Of a stretch of DNA of 64,000 nucleotides, positions 23,474-33,750 are shown piece after piece (position 1 is the stretch's first letter; each line of letters begins with the position of its first letter). The position numbers were made by a program, and so were the translations under genes. The notes beneath the pieces are model-generated. The model had not been told where the DNA came from. It saw nothing but the letters and a program-made list of their open reading frames with translations, and searched no databases. Source of the stretch: Burhinus oedicnemus (taxonomy: Eukaryota > Chordata > Aves > Charadriiformes > Burhinidae); contig VFFE01007188.1 in NCBI GenBank assembly GCA_008921705.1, positions 50,716-114,715 on the forward strand, written 5' to 3'.

Positions 23474-25437
23474 AATATTAATAAAACTTGAAGGAGAAAA
23501 TAGAATGCAAATTCTTTTTCAAGAATCTCCAGAAGTTTTTGTCACATTTTTTACTTTATTTCTGTGTCATTGTGTTTATATTTTCCAAAAATTTACATTA
23601 AGAGATGAACAAAGTTCTGAAAAAATTCAGAATTCATTAAGTCTCAACATAAACCTTATAGGATCGTAATAAAAGATTTATTCATTTTGGGATAGTAGAT
23701 TTTGCTCAGAAATGTAGTAATAGAAGAAATAAAAGACAAGTTATTAATTTTTACATTTCTGCAAGTCTGCTGCAGTACAAAGCTTAAACAGATACTAAAA
23801 AAAAAGACTCAATGTTTCTGTTATTTCTTATCCCCTTATATGTATTTCTCCCTTTGCTCTTCTACCTCACCGTATTTGAACAATGATTGTGTGTTAATAT
23901 GTTGATTGAAATGGACATGACTAATGAAAAAAAATGATGCTGTTCACAGACCCACATATATCAAAGTTATAATGAACAACAAAAGAATGCCAGAATAAAG
24001 AAAATTCATTAGAAAAAAGCAGATGAAGGGGGCAATAGTTTTTGTGAACTGATACTGGCATTTCAATAAACTTCTCTGGCATAAGGTCATGATGATTTAA
24101 CAAGGAAAAAAGAATAGTATCATAGAAAAGCTTTTATTCTTAGGAATACAGAAACAAATACCTCTTAGTGGTACAGATCCTGATGTCAGTGAAGTCAACA
24201 GTAAAAAAATCACAAATCCTAGGAGCAATATTTGTAATTCCAATGATCATAAAATACAGACTTCATAACTAGTGACTATGACACAAAAAAGTGCTAGTAT
24301 CAAATATTTACTGAAACAATGACAACAGAGAATGAAGAATGGATTTTAGATACACATAATCATGTTTCAAACCAGGGCTTACCTATACAGAGATTAATTT
24401 CTTTCAGGGTATTTTATTTTCAAATTATTTTTTTCAGCATAATAAACCACAATGATTACATCCAGATGGCTGACTTCACCTTACTTCCTTAAAATCATGT
24501 CCAAATGACAGGAAATCAACATAAACAGATGATATATTGCCAGTTACTATATAACATTATAATGTAGATATAACTCAGGAAAACTAGGGTGCTTTGTGCT
24601 CTGAGTATTTTCACACCCTCAGCCAAGATGTTGTGAGAGCCTACAAAAATAAAAACTCTGTCATGCCTTAGAATTTAACTGGGCATTTCCAGTTCCCTGA
24701 TGTTTACTGTACAGGTAGGCAGCTGGGTTTTCTAAAACACCTAAAGCAATAAACACATGGTTGATCATTAGTGCTGGCCACAGGTCTACAAATGGAGAAA
24801 GAAGCAAGTGACAAAACAAAACACTGGTGTCCCCTCTGGGACATTGTCCCACACAAGTAACACTTCCAAGTCTTGGTTAAAGAACAGTAGAATTATGAGA
24901 TTACATTGAGGCATTACTTTCAGAGGGAGGTAAAGGCAGAAGATCAGTTGGCAGATTTGGATCACTCTGCCTTTGCTTCTGGTTTCATTCAGCTTGCTTT
25001 GGAGCCCTGATCTTTCACTTCTCCAGACTGGTACCCAGTTAGAGTACACTGGGGTTCTCCTTTCACAAAGTGTTGGGATGCTGCTTCTTATGCACTTTGG
25101 TCAGTAAAATGAACTGAGTTCATGAGTGTTGTACTATTGTGGTAAACCCACAAATCTGAAAATGAGAGAGGCGGCTCACCACATCAGTGTCACACTGAGA
25201 AATCTTTAATTTTAAAAACTTTAAAGTAAGAAGGAAAAAGAAACCACTGTCTTGTTTGAAGATAGATGGTGTCTATTAGTTATTTGGTGCAAACAATTGT
25301 GATCGATTTCTCCATAAATAATTTAAAATTAAATGACAGTTAAAAATTACAGCACCTTTCTTTATATTTTTTAGGAAAAAAAAAGTCTTAGAATCAGTAA
25401 ATACTAATTTTCTACTTTCAGTTTATAATAGATTACT

Positions 25438-25472
25438 TTTATATATATATGTGTGTGTGTATATATATATAG
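25438..25472. repeat. (TA)n(TG)n(TA)n microsatellite
   Basis: TATATATATA, then GTGTGTGTGT, then ATATATATAT: a compound, roughly symmetrical dinucleotide tract. Confidence 0.9.
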
Positions 25473-28233
25473 TAACAAGTGCATTAAACAGATTTCAGAA
25501 GGGGCTCAAACTGTACCAGAAGGGAGGACAACCATCCCAGAAGTGGGAGGACAAACCAAACAGACCCCAAAACTGGGTCCAGAGGGGGACCAGTAAAATA
25601 ACTGACAGTCTCACTTCAAAGATGATCTGCACCACAGAGTTTGGAATCAGACAGGCATCCCCAGAGAGAGTCCAAGATCTTGTAGAAAGTTCATGCAGAC
25701 CTGTTTAGGAACAGCACAGGAACATGCAGCACAGGAAGTCCAGAGGGAGAGCAGCTCCATTTTGGATGAAATGTAAGTAATTTTTCTGTTATAGAGACAT
25801 AAGAGGGTGTAGGACATCACCACTCCGAGCACCCAATAATTGGTGTTAAGTTCTGGTTTTAACTTGGAACATCCAATAGACAATGTTTTCTACATTCTCA
25901 GACCAATTTTTATTTTTCCAGATTGTTGTCCTGTTATTGCGTTAAAACAACCAATGGCAGTTACCGATTCTTACTTCCTCAGGATGTTTTCTCCTTTTTC
26001 CAGATTATTTTTCACCTTTTCCACCAATAAGTTGCAGCTACAGTTCCTTGTCTTTAGGTTTATCAATGGCTTCTCAGGATGTCCCCATTTTTGAGGTATC
26101 CAGCTGTACTTCAAAGATGCCAGCTGCACTTCTCAAGGATTTTTCTGGTTCCTAGTTCCCAGGCTTACAGTTCCCAGGATGGCAGGTATTTTCTCTGTCA
26201 GTATTTCAGCAGACATTTTATTCTGTTCAGTAATTTTCCCCTTATAACCAGGTCATCTTTATGGCTGCTCACATCAGGCCTATATACATGTTTATGTAGT
26301 CACATTAAGGTACCCACAATGACACATTGGTGAGTCAAAATAGTCCAGCTGTGTAGCCATTCCAGGCATGTTCCAGGGACTCAGATAAGTGTCAAATCCA
26401 CAAATCTTTGGATTAATCTTTGATACTTTATCAAATCGTAGTCAGTCTTCCTAAAGCACGTTAAAAAGGAGACAAGTAATTTCAGCATGAGCTAAATGCG
26501 CCTTGTGAGCAAATGCTAAATCTCATACTAGAAAGCATATGTTAGACAGGAAAATGAGAAACAATACTGAAATAACATCTGTTTAATTTAAAATAATATT
26601 GTGTTAACTGACACATCCCAAAGTCTAATTAAAGCATCAGCATTCTACAAACTATTGTAAATTAATCTGAACTGACAAGAGGGGGAAAAAATGTTTCAAA
26701 TATTACCATAGAACCCTGTAATTCAGTATTTGACAGTCTTAAATTCTGACAAAATACGAGAAAGAAGTGGAATGCAATTCCAGAACAAGTGTAAGAACTT
26801 GTTACTGTCAGTAAAAGAATGCACTTCTAACAAAATATCTTAGTGAAAAAATATGCTGAACATGTTCACATTATCCACCTTAAAAGCCTGCAATAATAGC
26901 TTGACTATGGAGCATTACATAAATAAATGAATGCAAAGCCTTTCTGTAGACCTGAAGATACAGCTTAGAAAAGATGTTTATATCTACAGACATGTGTGGG
27001 CTTTCACATAGATCTTAGAAACAGGTCCTGGAAGTGAAAATACATGACAAGTGGGAAGCTAGGATTCTTGAAAGGTTCAAGGTGTCTGTAATATCCACCG
27101 TGATGGATCACGGGAAGAAACACTAAAATATACAGTCTTGCCAAATCACAGGAAGGCTGCAAATAGTGTTCTAAAAGCTAGTATTATTTTCAGTTGTTAC
27201 TTCCTAGAACTCCTTGCTATTAAACAGTAAAAAAAATAGTTTTTAAAAGCTGTGCATAGTGGAAGAGAGCTTAGCTAACTGAAGAAATGCACAGAAGATG
27301 ACAGGGGAGAAAGAAGATGAACAGTGACATGAAAAAATATAAGTAGTAGTCTTGTAGAGCTAGGAAAAAGTTTCAGTAAAAAGCATCTGCTTGTTGTCCA
27401 ATAAAATCCTGGTAGTTTTTTGAGACCTTGTAAAGTTGGGTCATCTGCAGGACCGGTAGGGATATAGTGGGTATTTTGCTAAACAGTATTTCTGATTCTT
27501 TTTATCTCCAGGATGGTGTCATGTCTTGGCAGCAGTGATTATCACTTCAAAAAGTGTCCACTCTCTTGGTCTAGTATAACATCTCTGAAGCTCTCAGTGT
27601 GGGAGAAAGGGGTCTGAGAAATACAACTGGGCACGGAAAATCATTGCTAGGTTTGCCCCACATTCCCTCTCAACTGCACAGTGTCATTTCCTCCCCTTTG
27701 TTTCTCCTTGTTCTTTCACACTATGGAAATCACACAAAAGTGTAAAGTAGACTTTCAAAGCTCAGCTAAATGTTGTTAGTTCATCAGATAACAGCCACTC
27801 TAAAGTGCAAATATTAACAATGATTTAAAAAAGCAGATTATTCAGTAGTGACTGCACATTTCAAGTGATGACGCTTCCAGAAGAATTCAGCAACTCCAGG
27901 AATAATCATGTAGTGACCAAACACTTCCTCTTGCCAAAAAAGCTTGGCTAGCTGTTTGATATTTGAGTGTAATGTCCAGCAGCAGAGGAAAAACACTGAT
28001 AGTTTTAAAGATGTAAGTGGATTCAGGGGTACAGAATTATTCAAAATCAGCAGTGTGTTCAAAGGAGCTGAAATCTGAAATTAACACTTTTTACAATGTC
28101 AAGTAGCCCCGCTCCTGGGGGTGGTTTGATAAGTGTTGCACCATTAGCACCTCAAATAATACATAGAGGTCTGCATATAGGTGAATGACCGTAAGCATAT
28201 ACTTATTTTACTAGTGGTAACTCTGTAATAACT

Positions 28234-28237
<4 letters not shown>

Positions 28238-28275
<38 letters not shown>

Positions 28276-28276
28276 C
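28238..28276. repeat. (TA)n(CA)n microsatellite
   Basis: About 26 bases of TA followed by a short CA tract. A diverged echo of the preceding context (TAAC.TGTTTTATATA) recurs at about 28300-28335, so the locus may include a small local duplication. Confidence 0.9.
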
Positions 28277-28562
28277 CTCTACCAGTGTTCATTTTGTAGT
28301 AACCTGTTTTATATACATACATATATAGACACACTTGCTTTACTAACAGCAATATGTAATAAAAAAGTTCACAGAAACACAGCTTCCAAGTCCTTGTGTA
28401 TTATGGAATACTGCAAACCCCACAGTCAGGACCTTCACACACCCACAGGTCAGGTAACCATTATGGGTCACAACCGTGACAGATGCAATCCTCCCACCCT
28501 GCAGCATGATCCACAAATTTGCTGACTGTTCTATTTGCACTCTGTTCTATTATCCGGAAAAT

Positions 28563-30595
28563 GAATCATAGAATCATAGAATTGTTTAGGTTTGACAAGA
28601 CCTTTAAGATCATCCAGTCCAACCATTGACCCTACTCTACCAGGTCTGCCACTAAACCATGTCTGCCACTAAACCATGTCTCCAAGCACCACATCTACAT
28701 GACTTTTCAACACATCTAGGGATGGTGACTCAACCACCTCCCTGGGAAGCCTCTTCCAATGGTTGAGAACTCTGTCAGTGAAAAATTTTTTCCTAATGTC
28801 CAGCCTAAACCTCCCCTGGCACAACTTGAACCCGTTTCCTCTTGTCCTATTGCTAGTTACTTGGGAGAAGAGATCAGCTCCCGTCTCACTACAACCTCCT
28901 TTCAGGTAGTTGTACAGAGCAAGAAGGTCTCCCCTCAGCCTTCTCTTCTCCAGACTAAACAATCCTAATTCCTTCAGCCGCTCCTCATAAGACATGTTCT
29001 CCAGACCCCTCACCAGCTTTGTTGCCCTTCTCTGGACACGCTCCAGAACCTCAATGTCCCTCCTATACTGTGGCACCCAAAACTGAACACAGGACTCAAG
29101 CTGCGGCCCCACCAGCGCTGAGTACAGGAGCACGATCACTTCCCTACTCCTGATGGCCACACTGTTCTTGATACAGGCCAAGATGCTGTTGGCCTTCTTG
29201 GCTACCTAGGAGCACTGCTGACTCATGGTCAGTCGGCTGTCCACCAGGACCCCCAGATGCTTTTCTGCCAGGCAGCTTTCCAGCCACTCCTCCCCAAGCC
29301 TGTAGCGTTGCCTGGGGTTGTTGTGACCCAAGTGCAGGACCCGGCACTTGGCCTTGTTAAACTTCATGCAGTTGGCTTCAGCCCATTGATCCAGTCTGTC
29401 CAGATCTCTCTGCAGAGCCTTCCTACCCTCAAACAGATCAACACTCCCCCTTAATTTGGTGTCATCTGCAAACTTGCTGAGGGTAAACTCAATCCCCTCC
29501 TCCAGATCATCAATAAAGATATTAAACAAGGCTGGCCCCAAAACTGAGCCCTGAGGAACACCACTTATGACCTGCCATGAACTGGATTTAACGCCATTCA
29601 CCACAACTCTCTGGGCTCGGCCATCCAGCCAGTTTTTAATCCAGCAAAGAGTACACCTGTCTAAGCCACAGGCTGCCAGCTTCTCTAGCAGAATGCTGTG
29701 GGAGACTGTGCCAAAGGCCTTTCTAAAGTCCAGGTAGACAACATCCACAGCCTTTCCTTCATCCACCAGGCTGGTCACCTGGTCATAGAAGGAGATCAGG
29801 TTGGTCAAACAGGACCTGCCTTTCCTGAACCCATGCTGGCTGGCCCTGATCCCCTGGTTGTCCTTCGCATGTCGCATGAGTGCACTCAGGATGATCCGTT
29901 CCATGATCTTTCCTGGCACTGAGGTCAGGCTGACAAGCCTATAGTTGCCTGGATCCTCCTTCTGGCCCTTCTTGTAGATGGGTGTCACACTGGCAAGCCA
30001 CCAGTCATCTGGGACCTCCCCTATTGACCAAGACCTCTGATAAATGATGGAGATTGGCTCGGCAAGCTCCTCTGCCAGCTCCCTCAGCACTCTCGGGTGG
30101 ATCCCATCTGGGCCCATAGACTTGTGGCTGTCCAGTTGGTGTAGCAGGTCACTAACTGCTTCCTCTTGGATTATGGGGGGTTTATTCTGTTCTTCATCCC
30201 TGTCTTCCAGCTCAGGGGGCTGAATACCCTGAGGATGCCTGGTCTTACTATTAAAGACTGAGGCAAAGAAGGCATTAAGTACCCCAGCCTTCTCCTCATC
30301 CTTGTTGACAATCTTCCCCTCCGCATCCAATAAGGGGTGGAGAGTCTCCCTGGCTCTCTTTTTGTTGTTAATGTATTTGTAAAAACCTTTTTTGTTATCT
30401 CTTACGACAGTGGCCAGGTTAAGTTCTAGCTGATTTTTTGCCTTTCTGATGTTTTTTATGCATGACCTAACTATATCCCTATATTCTTCTTGTGTTGCCT
30501 GCCCCTTCTTCCAAAGGTGGTAAACTCTCCTTTTTTTCCTGAGTCCCAGCAAAAGCTCCCTGTTCAGCCAGGCCAGTCATCTTCTCCGCCGGTTC
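28563..30595 (-). mobile_element. CR1-F, 5'-truncated CR1
   Basis: Minus-strand CR1 of about 2.0 kb. The 3' end is three ATTCTATG-type octamers at 28563-28585. The 5' end stops at 30595 in the codons NRRRR*LAWLNRE, just downstream of the endonuclease domain. Its truncated 5' end directly abuts the 3' octamer tail of CR1-G with no intervening DNA. It is the same lineage as CR1-L at the window end. It has the best preserved RT of the window. Confidence 0.95.
28669..30595 (-). pseudogene. CR1-F ORF2 remnant: RT nearly intact
   Basis: One frame runs from the truncation point to the natural stop after VLGDMV at 28669. I see one nonsense codon in the RT half (TAG near 29206, QQCS*VAKK, from CAG) and a TGA at the extreme 5' edge. 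Motifs are [41 protein letters not shown] (catalytic Asp intact), [13 protein letters not shown] and FADDTKLRG (intact), then [17 protein letters not shown] and a full C-terminal tail. The endonuclease is missing, so even without the stop this copy could not be autonomous. About 640 codons remain of a normal 900-1000. Confidence 0.92.
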
Positions 30596-31580
30596 ATGGA
30601 ATCACGGAAACACGGAATTTTCAGAGTTGGAAAGCACCTCTAGAAATCATCTAGTCCAACTCCCCTCCTGATGCAGGAATGCCTAGAACACATTACTCAG
30701 GACTGCATCCAGGCGGGTCTTGAAAATCTCCAGAGAAGAGGACTCCACAACCTCCCTGGGCAGCCTCTTCCAGTGCTCTGGCACTCTCAACATAAAGAAG
30801 TTTTTTCTCAGGTTTGAATGGAACTTCCTATGTTCCAGCTTGTGCCCATTGCCCCTCGTCCTGTCACTGGGAACCACTGAAAAGAGTCTGTCTCCATCCT
30901 CCTTCAACCCACCCTTCAGATACTTCTAAGCAAGAATAAGGTCTCCCCTCAGCCTTCTCTTCTCCAGGCTAAAGAGTCCCAGCTCTCTCAGCCTTTCCTC
31001 ATAAGGGAGGTGCTCCAATCCCCCAGTCATCTTTGTTGCCCTACCCTGGAGTCTCTCCAGAAGTTCCCTGTCCCGCTTGAGCTGGGGAGCCCAGAACTGG
31101 ACCCAGTATTCCAGTTGTGGCCTCACCAGTGCCGAGTAGAGGGAGAGAATGACCTCCCTCAACCTACTGGCCACACTCTTCCCTATGCAGCCCAGGATTC
31201 CATTGGCCTTCCTGACCACAAGGGCACATTGCTGGTTCATGGATAATTTCCTGTCTACCAGGACCCCCCGATCCTTCTCCTCCGAACTGCTTTCCAGCAG
31301 GTCCACCCCTAGCCTATAGTGGTGCCTAGCATTCTTTCCCCCCAGGCGCAGGACCCTACGCTTGCTCTTGTTGAACCTCATTAGGTTCTTCTCTGCTCAG
31401 CACTCCAGCCTGTCCGGGTTTACCACACATGGGGACAGCCTGCTCCTGCGTCTCCAAGACTCCTTCTTGAAGAATGTCCAGCTTTCCTGGACCGCTTTGC
31501 CCTTCAGAACTGTCTCCCAAGGGACTCCCTCAACAAGTGTCCTGAACAGGTTGAAGTCTGCCTTCCGGAAGTCCATGGTA
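30596..31580 (-). mobile_element. CR1-G, internally deleted CR1
   Basis: Minus-strand CR1 of the CR1-E lineage. The 3' end at 30596-30618 has octamers reading TTCCGTG/TTCCGTGATTCCATGA on the minus strand. From 30596 to about 31412 it follows CR1-E 17837-18655. It then jumps to sequence equivalent to about 19843-20000 of CR1-E (endonuclease-RT linker), so roughly 1.2 kb containing the RT catalytic core is missing. The right-hand piece ends near 31580. The alternative is two separate CR1 fragments that happen to abut. Confidence 0.88.
30683..31412 (-). pseudogene. CR1-G ORF2 remnant (C-terminal tail)
   Basis: Codes for [16 protein letters not shown], the [16 protein letters not shown] block and the tail to VLSNVF. 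It is interrupted by a stop near 30923 ([14 protein letters not shown] context) and by a stop upstream of MRFNKSK (TGA/TAG in the CWAEK region). No catalytic RT motif is left because of the internal deletion. Non-functional. Confidence 0.85.
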
Positions 31581-31639
31581 GTGGTATAAAAAATGTATAA
31601 AAAATATAAAAATTTTAAACTGCAGTAGCCCCAGTATCA

Positions 31640-32090
31640 GTAATAACTGGCCATCGGTAGGATTCTATGCCAGTAATCATAATGCTATGAGCCCAGCAGT
31701 TCAGCCAATTCCACAGTCAGTTAGTAGTCCCTCTGTCCAAGCAATACATCTTTAGTGTGCCTCCAGGGATAACACAAGGTTGGGCGTTCATCTCAAAAGC
31801 CTGGCTAAAGCCAAAGTAGACAATATCCGCTTTTCTTTCCTTTTCCACTGAATCACTTGTTTCATCATAGAATGCAATCAGGTTGGTTTGGCACAATTTG
31901 CCTTTGGCAAATCCACATTAGCTGCTCCCAAATACCTTTTTGTTCTTGAAGTGTCTGGACATAGTTTCCAGAATAATTTGTTAATTTAAGTTGAACCTGT
32001 AGTTTTCCAAATCCTCCATCTTACACCTTCTTGAAAATGATCATGATGTCTCCCTTTCTCATTGTCAAACATCTTCCCAGATCACCTGTA
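31640..32090 (-). mobile_element. Ancient CR1 relic (RT region)
   Basis: A heavily decayed minus-strand segment. Reverse-translated fragments still recall CR1 RT in the right order: KMEDLENYRFNL (compare [13 protein letters not shown]), CGFAKGKLCQTNLIAF (compare [16 protein letters not shown]) and ADIVYFGFSQAFE (compare [13 protein letters not shown]). Divergence is far greater than for CR1-A to CR1-L, so this is an old insertion. The boundaries are approximate. Confidence 0.7.
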
Positions 32091-32477
32091 ACTCCAATGA
32101 TTGACATGAATATGATTCATCCACAGTTATTGGGTGTGAAACTGGTATTAGTTAAGGGTAATCTCATGGTGTAATTCGTACAGTAGGTCAGAGTATCTTA
32201 CCATGTGTAAACCTATATTCTTCTTACTCATGAAGATCTGAGGACTTAAAATAGTGACCTGAGGGTGATCAGGTCCAATACTCTGCTGTATTTACGTTTG
32301 TTACTAAAAATAGAGGGCATCCGTGGGAGATGTCTGTTTGGCAGAGATTACAAAGAGATACACAAAGGGAGGCTGTACTCTTAGCTTTACTGGAATGCTG
32401 TTGAAGCGATGGAAGATACACAATACTTCAAACTACCCAGAGGAATACAGGAATTTGTATAACTCATATTTATATGG
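32091..32477. other. Noncoding DNA between CR1 relic and LTR1
   Basis: No recognisable feature. It may include further decayed CR1 sequence at its left edge. Confidence 0.5.
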
Positions 32478-32482
32478 CAGGT
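32478..32482. repeat. Left target-site duplication of LTR1 (CAGGT)
   Basis: CAGGT immediately before the TG of LTR1, repeated exactly at 33175-33179 after its terminal CA. Confidence 0.85.
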
Positions 32483-33174
32483 TGTCCTGGTTTGAGGTAA
32501 AACAGGACCAATTTTGTTCAGTAACTTTACTTGTTAGCTAGGCCTCTTCTAACTGCTGAAATTAACAGCATGTTGTGCAGAAAACTGTTCGCTCTCAGAG
32601 TGATAAGACCCATGTTTATAGCTGATGCCAAGGAATGGTGTGCAGAGAGGCTCTTGCTGACACTTACTGCTATAACAACCAAGGCCAGCCAACTTTGTTA
32701 CTTGCCCCATTGGAGGGTCGGAAGCGGAAAAGCATAGAGGGGTCACACCTGCGGGGAGGAGCGGACAGGACAGGTGACCCAAAACTGACCGACAGGATAT
32801 TCCATCCCATCTGCCTCATGCTCAGTATAAAAGCTAAGGGATCAAAGGGTCAGTCCTCTTTCTTCAATGGCCGGCGTCCTGGGAGGACTCTGTCTCTGCG
32901 TCTGCCTTTGATCCTGATCCTGATCCTGACTCCAGATCCGGAATCCAGTTCCCGTCCGTCACTGAGTCCAGTCTGGGACTTCCCCAGTGCCTGCTGGTGA
33001 CGTGACTGTCATCCTGGGAGCTTGATACGGCTTTGTATGTTTCATTTCCTTCTAAACTCTTAAGTCTCTTTTTCTCTCTCTTTTTCTCTCTCTTTCTTGC
33101 CTCCCGAGCGGAGCAGGAGAGAGAGAGCATTTGTCGTTCCACCGGATTGGGCCAATCTGGCCCAAACCACAACA
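32483..33174 (+). mobile_element. LTR1, solo LTR of an avian endogenous retrovirus
   Basis: 692-bp sequence with canonical TG...CA ends (TGTCCTGG...CCACAACA) and a perfect 5-bp duplication CAGGT on both sides, so it is a complete solo LTR left by recombination between the two LTRs of a provirus. A 5-bp duplication is the length typical of ERVL-like avian retroviruses. It is homologous end to end with LTR2 (15672-16404, opposite strand) and to the fragment at 15526-15671. A pyrimidine-rich CT tract lies near 33065-33095. A frame of about 120 codons is open in both LTR copies but crosses the TATA box, so it is not a gene. Confidence 0.92.
32826..32832 (+). promoter_or_regulatory. TATA box of LTR1
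   Basis: TATAAAA within CAGTATAAAAGC, about midway along the LTR, with the same element in LTR2 (16055-16061, opposite strand). The U3/R border would lie some 25-30 bases downstream. Confidence 0.7.
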
Positions 33175-33179
33175 CAGGT
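33175..33179. repeat. Right target-site duplication of LTR1 (CAGGT)
   Basis: Exact repeat of 32478-32482. Confidence 0.85.
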
Positions 33180-33348
33180 ATAAAACTTTCTCTAAACCTT
33201 AAATGAAATGGATAATAGGACAACATTACATTAGGAGTTCTAGTTTCGTATTAAATTAACTGAAGTGCTGTCTTATTTATCAGAGTAGCGAACAATAACT
33301 CCCAGAAGCTGAAGACAGGGCAGTAGGAAAAAGAGTAATAGATTATGC

Positions 33349-33750
33349 TGTCGTGGGGGAAAAAGGAACACCAAATAATGTGATGCAGTAAACTCAATGA
33401 AGTGTACCAAGCAACAGGGAAGCTGTGTCAAGGAAAGTTTTACAAACACATACACATGCACACACACATGCACAGTTACAGTTAGCTGAGACCTGTCCCA
33501 GTCACCACACACGTGAGTTGAAACAGCCCAGCCTGAAGAGACACAACACTGACTCCTACCACCATCTGTGTAAAGCTCTGGGCAGGGCTCTGCTCTGACA
33601 CCTCGAGTCCCCTGCTTCTATGCATGTTGGGCAGTGGCTTGGCAGTGTTCCCCAGGTCTCTGCGATTAGATGGGGTTTACAGTTAGATATCAGCACAGGC
33701 TGTTGACCAAATAGGTTGATATCCTGTTATATCTCTCCAGCAAGTGTAGA
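33349..33750 (+). repeat. LTR-B, second copy of the LTR-A family
   Basis: Aligns through its whole length with the reverse complement of 3545-3382 joined to 2075-1805. It begins TGTCGTGGGGGA, has a CA microsatellite at about 33446-33475, then AGACCTGTCCCAGTCACCACA, CTGGGCAGGGCT, GGTCTCTGCGATTAGATGGG and GGCTGTTGACCAAATAGG. LTR-B is uninterrupted, so it gives the pre-insertion arrangement of LTR-A. Unclassified. The defined 5' TG edge and size suggest a solo LTR. I cannot place the 3' edge or a target duplication. Confidence 0.72.

Larger units (their letters stand above)
22441..28562. other. AT-rich noncoding DNA
   Basis: About 6 kb without recognisable genes. It contains a poly(T) run at 23458-23473 and an AT/GT microsatellite at 25438-25472. 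Immediately after that, 25490-26380 is richer in C and G and has repeated GATGCCAGCTG/CTTCTCAAGG-like phrases near 26100-26180. It could be an old LTR or retroviral fragment, but I cannot assign it. AT/CA microsatellite at 28238-28276. Confidence 0.5.

Noticed and set aside
25451..25708. 85-codon plus-strand frame after the AT/GT microsatellite.
   Set aside because: Starts within the microsatellite; no domain; probably part of an unassigned repeat-like block.
32635..33000. A frame of about 120 codons open in LTR1 (32635-33000, plus) and, in homologous position, in LTR2 (15893-16252, minus), without frameshift between them.
   Set aside because: It spans the LTR TATA box and probable start site, so an LTR-driven transcript would not contain it whole. 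Two similar LTRs can keep the same chance frame open. No protein motif is recognisable.
15672..33174. A complete provirus bounded by LTR2 and LTR1.
   Set aside because: The two LTRs face opposite ways, LTR1 has its own 5-bp duplication, and the DNA between them is CR1 and AT-rich sequence without gag, pol or env.
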